From: Thalassia testudinum
Lineage: Eukaryota; Streptophyta; Magnoliopsida; Alismatales; Hydrocharitaceae
Direction of reading: 5' to 3'
Assembly: GCA_037157565.1 (NCBI GenBank)
Contig: JAZHRO010000022.1
Coordinates: 3,286,001-3,350,000, forward strand
Length of the DNA stretch: 64,000 nt
Part shown: one piece after another, positions 44,652 through 54,265 of the stretch
Position numbering within the stretch: position 1 is the stretch's first letter
How the letters are laid out: each line of letters starts with the position of its first letter
The notes under the pieces: generated by a model
Told to the model about the DNA's origin: nothing
The model's input: only the letters and a program-made list of their open reading frames with translations
The model's database searches: none
Made by a program: the position numbers and the translations under genes

Positions 44652-46361
44652 TGTGGTTCCCTACTCGGAGGGGGTGAGATCAGCGTGACGTAAAAAATGC
44701 AGAATATAATGTAAAGCAATCTCACAAAATGGACAAACACACAAAGTACACAATTATTTTTAGGTGGAAACCTAAACTGGGTGAAAACCACCACCTAATT
44801 CTCTCGAGTTAGGATTTTCCGATCAACCAAGTTGATCAAATCTACTAAACGAATCACTTTAAATGAGGGTGATTCAACCTCAATTACAACCACGCTACAA
44901 GTGCGAGGGTAGCGTTCCTCAACCCCTTCTCTCCACGAGAAGGATTTTGTCCCTCGAAGGAGATGGGAATTCGCAAAGCGAATACCCAACCAAATAACAA
45001 AGATAAAATAACAAATAATCCTATAGAGCCAACAAAGTAATTTTTAACATAAGCTTCTATAGGAATTAGGAAACTCCCCTTTGCAAGGAGTGCGTCGAAT
45101 CGATGACGCGGGTGCGTGAGCCACGCGATGGTGCAATGTCGCTCTCGTGAACTACGACGGGAGAGCGGGTGCGCAACAGCTTGATGCTCTCTAGATGAAG
45201 AACTTGAGCTTGGAGAGCAAGAGCTTGCTTGGACACAAAAGAGTGTGAGAGTGTATTACAAAGTGTTTCTTGTGTATCTAGGTGTATCTAGGTGTGTAAA
45301 AGGTTCCCCTCTATTTATAGAGGCCTTAGGAAGGCTTTGGAAGGCTTAGGAAAGCTTCCATAGCCGTTGGGAGCAAAGTCCAAGAGAATCAGGTCAAAAT
45401 CAGGAACAATGATTGCACTGAAAGGGTTATCAGGCGTTTGATCCTAGCATCAGACGTCTGGAAGATCACTTTAAGATGTCTGAAAATAAGGTTAGACATC
45501 TGATTTTTGGTGGGTCTCTTCCTGACTTGAATCAGATCTAAACAGGGTTCTAGCGCAAGTCCATCAGACGACATACAAGACGTTTGGCACTATGTCTGGA
45601 CGTCTGGAAACCCACTTTTTCGTGGGAATGGATTTCCAAGAGAGTGTAACGGCTAGAAAATCTCTGAGAAGAGATTTTGGGTCGGTCGAGGCAAACCGGT
45701 CATTTATTAGACGTCTGGAAAGGCCTAAGGACATCTGATAAGGCTCTAACGGTCATATCCTTGAGTTTTTGCTAAGCCAGCCAATGGTCCACTAATTGGA
45801 CGTCTGGCAAAGTCAGCAGACGCCTTCTAAGAATCTGGTCTAAGGTCTGGATGTCTAATTTCATCAGACAGAACTAACAAGTCCGGCCTAAATGTTATCA
45901 GATGTCTGAATCAACAGTCAGACATCTTAAAATACATTATCAGACGTCTGGAAATGCTGTTTGAACCCTATAATGGTTTTCTAAGTTCTCTACAGAAAAC
46001 CTAAGTATCCTAGGGTTGTGTTGGTGTTCCTAGGACTACTGTTAGGGTACTTTGAGGCTCTTTAACAAGAATCTAAGTAACAAAAATAAAGAGCAACAAA
46101 AGAAACGAAAAATACAAGGAGTACAAGAGAAGGATATCTATCCTATTCTTCATCTCCTTCCTTCTTCAATCTATCACTCCTCGCGAATCTCCTCTATTTT
46201 CCATCAAGCTCCTCCAATACATCCTGGATGCGAGCTCGAACTCCGTCTAGTCACGTCTCCATTTGCAATTTGCCTGAAATCTAAGACTCCAAGTGCAAAT
46301 GTTAAATGACACGTGTTTCGTTATCATCAAAATAAATGATCGTGGTGCTCTAGCACCAACA
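44652..46361 (-). repeat. 5' LTR of the SIRE-like element
   Basis: Minus-strand LTR of 1710 bases, TGTTGGTGCTAG to GGGAACCACA. It has a TATAAATAGAGG box (about 45319-45308, minus). Between 45430 and 45950 it holds at least eight AGACGTCT-type sites, for example at 45452-45459, 45709-45716 and 45942-45949. The other LTR is absent. Confidence 0.85.
45425..45955 (-). repeat. AGACGTCT-module cluster in the SIRE-like LTR
   Basis: Exact and decayed sites (AGATGTCT, AGACATCT, GGACGTCTGG) are interspersed, some paired as hairpins: TTTAAGATGTCTGA and TTAGACATCTGA at 45470-45502. The flank TTTAAG is the same as in the Tekay-type and alpha LTRs. Confidence 0.8.
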
Positions 46362-47566
46362 AATACAAGCCTGTCCTTAGGTTGGGTAGCCTAAAGGTCT
46401 ACAGACTCTCAGAATCCGTCCTAAGATTATGAACGATTTACTCTACTTATGTTCAGGCAATCCAACCAGTTAGGAGGGACTGGGGAAAAGGTTCTTCCTT
46501 TGGCTTGTGCCTCCGGTTCTTAGTGTACCCCCTAGCCGCAGTTATTTGACGCTACTCCCCTAGCTAGACATCAGATTTACTAGTACAAGCAAGTTAATCG
46601 TGAACAATTTCAATCTGGATCCCGATGAGCGAACCAGTCCTTAGGGCCAACATCTAATCAATTTTAGTTAGGCTTAGGACAATGGTGCTTCAGGAATGTG
46701 ATGAACCCTTTAGATGGGTTGTGCCCTTAATGATCAGTTAAAATGTGTGTGCGTGCATAACCAGGGTTTTCAAGCAAGGTTATTTGATGATGTGTCTTTA
46801 AGGGTTCAACCTTGTTTAGTAGCTTTTAAGGTTTAACCTTTAGGTATATTCAATCAAGTTTCAGTAGAACACTCGAAGTTTTGAAAGCATTGGTGTAGAT
46901 ATATTCCTTTAAAAATTAGAAATAAAATGTGGAGTGCCTGGTTCAGTCCTAAAAATCAACCCTTAGTGGCAAGCTACTTGATGAATCGCTTTTATCTTAA
47001 GTGGTGCGGCCCAAACAGTTCAATTAATTGGCCTATTGCACCACTTAGTTAAGGCACACAGAAATGTTTGACCTATTCAGATTTCTACTCACTTATTTGT
47101 GTGTTGAATTAAGTGTACCGGGTCTACAGGTCAGATCCCGGTTAAGTGGTAGAATCGATGTGATTGTGAGCCATAGGGTGAGAAGTTGTGGGTGTTAAGC
47201 ATGTAGCTTTCAGAAAATCCCATAAGAGAAGAGTTTTTTCTTTTTTGTTATATATGCGGGGGTGAGATGAGTGGGGGTGGCAAACAAACAACTAAATCTA
47301 TCCTAGGATTTAAAAAAGCACCTAAGTTGATTTGGGTTTGAGTTATTAGTGTGGTGAACTGAACTAGTGGGTGGGGGTGGTGGGGATAAACTTACAAAAC
47401 CTTCATCCGCACTTTTCTCCGATCTAACCACTTTGGCTCGCCTCGGATGAGTACTTGCAATCACAGTAAGATGAGAGAAAAAGTGAGATAAAAGTTAGGT
47501 AAGGTGGAAAAAAAAAACACGGAAAAAAAACCAAAGAGCGTTGCCTCCCTGGCAATAGCGGCAAAA
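46362..47566 (-). mobile_element. Leader of a second Athila-type element (fragment)
   Basis: The reverse complement matches B's leader (about 20978-22170), including the phrases around AAGGACAGGCTTGTATT and GTAGAGTAAATC. A primer site TGCCGCTATTGCCAGGGA lies at 47546-47563. It stops at 46362, the LTR start of the SIRE-like element, which therefore probably inserted into it. Its gag-pol is not in the window. Confidence 0.8.
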
Positions 47567-49088
47567 TGATGGGGGCACGCTTCACGAATTAAAAATCAAG
47601 GTTTGAAGGACCTGTTGTCGTAGCTCGTAAAATGCGTCTATCAGATAAAATTTATACCGAAACTCCAAGGGAGTCCCAGGTCAAACACGGGGAGGTGAAC
47701 GTTTGGTTTTATGAAATCCGCGCTTTGCTTTTATTTATTTTTGGTCGTTTTTATCTTTTCTAATTTTTCTTGTATTTTTATCAAGCAAGAGATTAGGTCG
47801 ATGAAAACTTTATCTACTTGCAAAAATATAAGAGAGAGGGGGAGAAAGAGAGAGAGAGAAAAACAATCATCTATTCATGAACAACTATTTGTTACAACTA
47901 CGAAAGCAGAAAAACCTCACTATGAAAGCGAAAAAAGATAGAAAGAGGTGAGAGAAATCCCCCTCGACGGTCGCTTGGAGGACGACTCGCTTTGACGTAG
48001 CTTGGAGGAAGGTGATGAGGAGAGAGACGGAGGACAGACTAGAGGATGAAGGATGGGGTAGGACAGCGTCGCGGCGAGGATCTTCTTCCTAAAAGGCGGT
48101 GAGAGGACGGCCACGGGATGCTCCACGAAGGGGAATGAGAGGTGGGAAAACTATTTGATTTTCTACTTTAGAGGAGCATCCTGGGCTTGGGACAAGCTCT
48201 CTCTAGAGCCTTGATGGTGGTGAGAGGAAGAAAGGAAGAGATGGTTTGGAATGGTGGTGGGTAGGTCCTTTTATAGTGGAGGACGAAGAACAAATTCGCA
48301 TCTGGGTCATTACTAACGTCTGTAAACGTCGCTACAGCTGTCGCTGAAGATTCACCCTTCAATTCCTGTTGCTGGCACGTGCAAACCATTAGTGACTACT
48401 GCAAGCGTCACTAAAGGCCTGTGTCGCTGAAGATCCATGCATGTCCTCCGTTGGCATCCGCTCTGCTGGTGCACACATCGCGCGCTGTGCAGTTCACGTG
48501 CCCATGCTCCTCGCGCCGTGTCGCGTGTGCTTGCGCTGGCATTAGCTGCATTGCTACTGCGCGCTGGTGCGACTGTGTGCGGTGTGTTGCTGCTGGCCGA
48601 CGTTGGGCAGTTTGGATGGCACCATGTGGAGCCATCTGGGCCGTCCATTCTTCTTTCTTTTGTATAGGGTGCCACGGTGCTCAGATTGGGATGATTCTTG
48701 CACAGCTGGGCTGTGATCGTCGCTTCAGATCGATCCGTACAATCAGGTTTTCCATCCAAAACCCGTATGGATGTTGCATTGCCCCTTGGTCGTTGATCTT
48801 CCTTGGACTTCTTATGATGCTACGGTTCTCTGATCTAGACGATTTCAAAGGCGTTAGACTCCGATCGTCGTCCTAATTAGATCCATACGGTCCGATCATC
48901 CATCCAAGGCCTTGAAATAAGCCTCTTCTCTCCTAACCATAAAAGGGACCTAATTAACCTAAAATATATACAACTACTCTAAATGCAAAATGATGCATGC
49001 TATGCAATAGTTATAACATGAAATGCAAATCTAAGCCTAGGAACATGCATGAATAGGCATTTTAACCTAAATAGATGTGTCTATATCA
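47567..49088 (-). repeat. 5' LTR of the second Athila-type element
   Basis: Minus-strand LTR of 1522 bases, TGATATAGACACATC to CGTGCCCCCATCA. It matches B's LTRs in the last 500 bases (GTTACAACTACGAAAGC region, TCCTCCAAGCGACCGTCGAG phrase). It has a CTATAAAAGG box near 48275. It abuts copy E at 49089. Confidence 0.82.
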
Positions 49089-50608
49089 CTCGGCCTGCTC
49101 CGACCTAGCTTCAGTGAACTCCTCGAATCCTCTTCGTCGCCCTCTGCCACATACAATAGGCAGAGGGAACTTCCTCCCTGACGTCTTCCTCTTCTCGTCG
49201 GACCAAGTAGGAGCTGCCTCGACCCCTCCTCCTCGTTGTTCTCATCACTGGAGTGTTCGTCCTCTAAGGCATTGGCCAATCATAGTCGGTCCCAAATTCT
49301 TTCACCCTTCATCCATAAGCACTCTCTCTCTCTCCCTCTCACCTACCTGCTTCTTCCTATGCCCTTACACCTTAGGTTCAAGCACAACCACACCTTCACC
49401 TCCTCCGTCTTCCATCGCACCGGTGAAGCCGCGTGCACACTACACTACACGAAACCACCTACCACTGAGTCCAAGACCTCCTCCATATCGTCTTGAGCCA
49501 AACCCCCAAAGAAATTTGGGGTTTCTAACTCCCGTTCATCCTACCGACCACACCCATCACCGGTCATCCTTTCCGATGTTGATAGACCTCCACTGGCCAT
49601 AAACGGTTTCTGACCATCGTAATTGCATTCGCCATCCTTCAATGAAGCTCTTGAGTGAATTTGACAAGGCCATGAGGTCGTACTTGTGCTTTTTAGGTGT
49701 TGACTGGAGCTCGCCCTTGTCATTGTCTTCTCCGTCACCGAACGCCTGCTTCCAGCCTTCATACGATCTGTTGCGACTCGCGATCGAAGCAGTTCCAGGT
49801 GCTGGATCCTTCAAGCCCTCAATCGAAGCACCAATTAGTAACCCCTACCTGAATTCGACGAACACTTCAGTTGCTGGTGCACACAAAGGAGGAAGGTGCT
49901 CTTTAGTGACACATCGTGTGGGAGAGAGCCACCCGCAACGCATAAGTTGAATTCTTGCTGAAGGCTCATTGCCTCAACACGCACCTGGGGTGAGGTCCCC
50001 ATGCACGCGCTACTGCACGTGCCCTCGCCTGTGGTTCATGCCACGCAGGTCTGTGCTACATCCGTATACCTCGATACCCAGGTTTGTTCTGGTTCTGAAG
50101 AGAAGAAATCTAAGAGGGAAGAGGGGGGCTTTTGCACTATTCAGACCTTGGGATTCGCACCCCTTCTCCCCTGCTCAACACTTAGTCCCTAGCCTTCTGC
50201 TGAGGCTTGAGGATAAGGCGTCTGGGCCATGAACCTGACATTGGATTTGGTTCTGATAGCTTGGTTCTGGCATTGATATCTGATTGCATCTACTATTCAT
50301 TTATTTGAGTAAATTGTAGAGCTTAACATTAGGGTTAAATTGGTGGTTCAAACCACCATTTTAACCCCATCATTTTGTACTTACTTGAGATATTATTTTG
50401 ATATATACATTGAACATCATTTTGGTTATATTTGCATATCTCCCATTATTATTGTGATTAATTGATTGAAATTGCCAATTTACTCCCAATGAACAACCTC
50501 AGACTCATTTTCTGATTTTGAGCTTTATAAATATTAAGTGTTGTTGCAATTTTCGTCCTATATTGCAACGTGTATTTCCTTAAAACAACGATTCTTGTGC
50601 CAGCAACA
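49089..50608 (+). mobile_element. Copy E LTR, piece 3 (3' end)
   Basis: It matches the 3' 1.5 kb of the other alpha LTRs, with GGGGTGAGGTCCCC near 49988, the TTTACTCCCAATGAACAACCTCAG phrase split near 50480, and the terminus CCAGCAACA at 50608. Next comes ctcgt and then copia sequence. Its 5' edge at 49089 is the same internal LTR position at which copy G is interrupted (500). Confidence 0.75.
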
Positions 50609-50699
50609 CTCGTTCTAAGGCATCCAAATGAGTATGGTTAAGACAACTTGTGTATCTACCTAACTTAGACATGAAAAAGGAAATATTTGGTTTAGTACA
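50609..50699 (-). pseudogene. Ty1/copia RT-RNase H linker (host copia fragment 3)
   Basis: Minus-strand translation: TKPNISFFMSKLGRYTS...LDALERVL, the segment that follows the RT palm in copia pol. Its left neighbour in reading order (53416-53460) ends LMYLANCT, and its right neighbour (2816) starts RVLRYLKGT, so the frame is continuous once the two inserted LTRs are removed. The TSD gtaca is at 50695-50699. Confidence 0.85.
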
Positions 50700-53415
50700 T
50701 GTTAGCAGAGCGAGATTGAGGTTTATAAATGCTGCGTTGTAGTATAGCCAAAATCGCTTTGAAAACAAATATAATTTATTACTCAAATTTGAAGTCTGAG
50801 GTCGAACACAGGGAACAATATGAATTCACACCCTAATCTCAATAGATAATATAAATGAGTACAATTACTTACTCAAAAGCTAATATGCAATGTATAACAT
50901 GAGTATATGAAGAGATAAAAAGAATTCTAGACAAAATAATGGTGATTTGGATCACCAATTATTAGCTTAACACATATATAGTATTACTGAATATAATCAA
51001 ATGAAGGAACAGATAATCAGATGTCTGATTTTACAATCAGACAACTTAAAGTGTGTTGCTACAGTACTCCTTTCTTTTTCTTCATCTGTTCTTCTTCTTC
51101 TTCCTTCCTTTGATTTCTTCCCTTTCTCTTCTTTAAGCTTCTCTTCTTTTCCTTTCTCTACTTACCTTCTTTTTCTTCTCTGCTTCTCTTCTTCACACAG
51201 AGGGGGAAGGGGTCTTAAATTTGGCTAAGTGCTTAGCCAACTTCTCCAAGGAGAAAAGCCCCTCTAACCCCCGCATGCTCACCTCTCTTTCTCTCCTTGG
51301 GTCACGCTCTCCTAGAGCCTTCAACAGTTCCGGGTATACGGGCAATCGGACCTAGAGCGCACCCGGGTCTAGGCTCACCAGCAGTGGGTGGTGAGCGAGG
51401 AGTGGATAGAGTAGGCAGGTAGTCGGAACTATCCCAGGCCTGTGGGAGTAGTGTCACGGACGAGGCATAGTGAGGGGCGTGAGGGACCTCACCCCTGTGT
51501 TTCTGAGGCAACAAGGCATATGCAGTTTTGCATCTTATTTGGCTGCACTTGCTCTAAAATCCACGATGTGGGACTATCCGTCCCCTGTTACTTGCGCACA
51601 CAGCCGCAGTGAAGATGGCTCGAATTGGGTCACGACTATGCTGCTTCCTTCCAATTGAGAACCTGGGAACCTACAGCTGCTGAATCCGCACCGTCTGAGT
51701 GTGTTGCTTGGAGCTGCAGGTGAAGAACAAGCTTTGAAGCTTGCTTCGGAGCTGTGCGTTAATGGCAGAGGGGGGATGGTACCTGAAATCAACAGCAAAG
51801 CCTTTCGGCCACTTCAGAAAGCTCAGGGAGTATCGTCGAACCACGACGAGTGTAGCGGAGGTGGTTTCGTAGTGTGTGTGTGTGATGAGTGCTGGTGGAA
51901 GCGAAAAATAAAGGTGGAGGTGGTTGTGTTCGGTGGAGGGTTTGGGCGAGCGAGAGGATGAAATAGGAGAGGGTTTTGTGCGAGAAGGTGAGGCGGAGGT
52001 CTTGAGGTGGTTGGGAGGCGGATGGAGGGTTGTAGCGACGGAGGTGCCTCACCGGAGGTTCGGTCGGAGACGGAGACGATGAGGGTGAACGGTAGTAGCG
52101 AGGGATTGTTTTTCGTGTTTTGGGTAGGAAATTAACCTAGGAACCTAGAGAGACCTAACTACCTATTCTAAGTGGACTAAGTGGGGAGGACGACACCGGC
52201 TTTGATCAGTCGGTGTCGGGGAAGATGAATTCTCTGGTGGGTGGTAATGGCAACGATGACGGAGATTGGGGGCACCTGCTGGTATGGCTCGACGTGGAAA
52301 AAGCTAAGGGGGAGGAATCCACTGCCGTATTACGGTTGGATGATGAGAAGGATCAGGAGGAGTCACCAGACGTCGTGGAGTCTTTCGGTCAAAGAGGAGG
52401 AAGGAAGGAGCGGGATTTCCAGCCAAAAGCGAGTGTGAGAGTTCGGCCAAGCCCTGGGGATCCTTATATAGGGCTTAAGGAGGCCTTCCAAGCTTGGAAA
52501 CCAAGCTTGGAAGCTTGGAGCTTACGCACAAGTAGGAGACTGAATCCTTCAAGCGATTCGCATGAGGATTTGGGAAAGAATTGGAACCCAAGATGTGGCT
52601 CAAATTTTAGGGGAATCTCTCAGGAGTTTCCCTTCCAAAATTGGAAGGGATTTGCAAATCAATCAGGGAGAAATCCCTAGTCGAAGGTCACCGGAGTAGG
52701 AGTTCCTCCTCAATAATGGTGGAGGGGCATGATTGCAAAGAAGACGACAAAGCTAGGGGGCCTTTTGCAAATAATTCGAAAGTTAGGGGTCAGAATGAGA
52801 TAGAAAGAGTTTGACTGGACCAAAATGCGAACTTGGTCAAGATGATCTCAGATTGGGCGTAAATTTTGGTACAAATCTAATTTGGACCCAAGGAATCCAA
52901 TGGTGAAGTTAGATTTAGGTTTTGACCTCGTTTGACTGGATAATTTATGTAAAAATCCAAATTAGGGTAAATGTCAGTCTGAGACTATTTTGGGTCAAGA
53001 TGGGTTCTGATGGTCAAATTGAAGGTACCAAACCCTAGAGAATATTTTTCTATGAATTTTATAGGATTTAGGTGAATTTTTATCCTGACCAGAACCTCAG
53101 TTAATTAAGCAGGTCTATTTTTAGGGTTTTAGAAGTCATTTAATCCTCAAAACACACGAAAACCCATTTCTTTCTGCACAGACCCTCTTGTTAGACATTT
53201 AAGACCATTTGAACCTTAATTACCCCCTAGGAAAACCCGTGGTTATTTTGCATTCAAGATATGATGGTAAATTTATAGTTTTAACCCTGTTTACTTATCT
53301 TTCTCTCAGAATGATTATGCAATGAATTGCAGTCCTCTACCGGTTATGTAAGAGCATTTATTGACTTAATTAGATCAAAATGAGCTAGTTATGGCTCATG
53401 ATGGTGTTCCCATCA
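50700..53415 (-). mobile_element. Alpha-family solo LTR copy H
   Basis: Minus-strand LTR of 2716 bases, TGATGGGAACACCATCATGAG to CTCTGCTAACA. The TSD gtaca is perfect (50695-50699 and 53416-53420). It carries the box GGGACCTCACCCC near 51490 and a hairpin TGTCTGATT/AATCAGACA near 51023-51044. It inserted into the RT region of the host copia. ORFs in it (for example 52213-52680) are opposite to LTR transcription and unsupported. Confidence 0.92.
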
Positions 53416-54265
53416 GTACAGTTAGCCAAATACATCAAGCTTCTTATAATCGATGAATATCTTAGTTGTAAAACAGGAGTTCCACTTTCTTATCGAGAGT
53501 TTTTGATGAATCAAAATGAGTGCTTACAACCTTATAATATTGATAGCCAAATTTCTTAGGAGCCTTTTCAATATAATGGGATTGAGAAATAGTTATCATT
53601 TCCATTGACTGAATCAGTTTGACGCCTAAGATCACATTTGCAACACCCGTATCTTTTATTTCAAACTTACTACTTAAGAACAACTTAGTTGCATTCACAA
53701 TTTTTATTTCTGACCCATGATAGTAATATATTATTTACATATAGTTATAGGATAATACACATATCACTCTTAACCATAGAGTAGCTAGACAAACCTGTTG
53801 GACTCATGACCCACAAAGCCAAAAGGTTAGATAGTCTTATTAAACTTTCATGCCATTGTTTGGGTGCTTGTTCCAAACCATAAAGAGATTTAACAAGTTT
53901 GCAAACCTTTTTCTCATTTTCAGGAGGTACAAATCTCTTAAGTTGGTCCATATAGATCTCCTCATCAAGATCACCATGCAGAAAGACAGTCTTTACATCC
54001 ATTTGATGGATAGCGAAATCATAAATGGAAGCCAATGCAAAAGGCATCTGGATAATAGTTATCCTATTTACTGGAGAATCTGGATAGTAGCTATTCTATT
54101 TACCGAAGAATAGGTATCGAAATAATAGATACCTTCCATTTGCTTAAATCCCTTGACAATAAGTCTGGTTTTGTATTTTCAATAGATCCATCAAGCTTGA
54201 GTTCCTTCTTAATTAAACACCTACTTGCATCCACAGAATATATTGGAGGTAAAACAAGCAACTCC
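53416..54265 (-). pseudogene. Ty1/copia reverse transcriptase (host copia fragment 2)
   Basis: Minus-strand translation gives KLDGSIENTKPDL, ALASIYDFAIHQMDVKTVFLHGDLDEEIYM, LVKSLYGLEQAPKQWHESL and IKDTGVANVILGVKL, the ordered copia RT blocks. The catalytic YVDD is YVNN here (53727-53741), two G-to-A changes that would abolish polymerisation. A duplicated CTATCC-rich stretch (54045-54115) and stops break the frame between blocks. The upstream end is the TSD actcc of the inserted LTR at 54266. Confidence 0.9.

Larger units (their letters stand above)
2817..50608 (+). mobile_element. Alpha-family solo LTR copy E, inflated by nested insertions (whole span)
   Basis: E starts TGAGGGAACACC at 2817 and ends GCCAGCAACA at 50608. 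Its own sequence is in three pieces: 2817-3661, 34164-34348 and 49089-50608, about 2.55 kb in total. That matches the 2.64-2.72 kb of the other alpha LTRs (F, C, H, I). Flanks are ctcgg and ctcgt, and the copia reading frame is continuous across the removed span. Everything else between these ends (F, A, B, C, the SIRE-like and Athila-type fragments) was inserted later. No internal region of E is present, so it is best read as a solo LTR. A small part near its middle was lost in the deletion at 43591/43592. Confidence 0.75.

Noticed and set aside
49089..49093. ctcgg here as a partner TSD for ctcgg at 2812-2816
   Set aside because: The flanking LTR ends have incompatible orientations. The proper partner of 2812-2816 is ctcgt at 50609-50613, supported by the copia frame.
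50725..50735. TGCTGCGTTG as the end of alpha LTR H
   Set aside because: It would duplicate copia coding sequence across the insertion. The end at 50700 gives a perfect gtaca TSD and a continuous copia frame.
52213..52680. 155-codon plus-strand ORF
   Set aside because: It lies inside solo LTR H, antisense to it, and the equivalent position in other alpha LTRs is not open.
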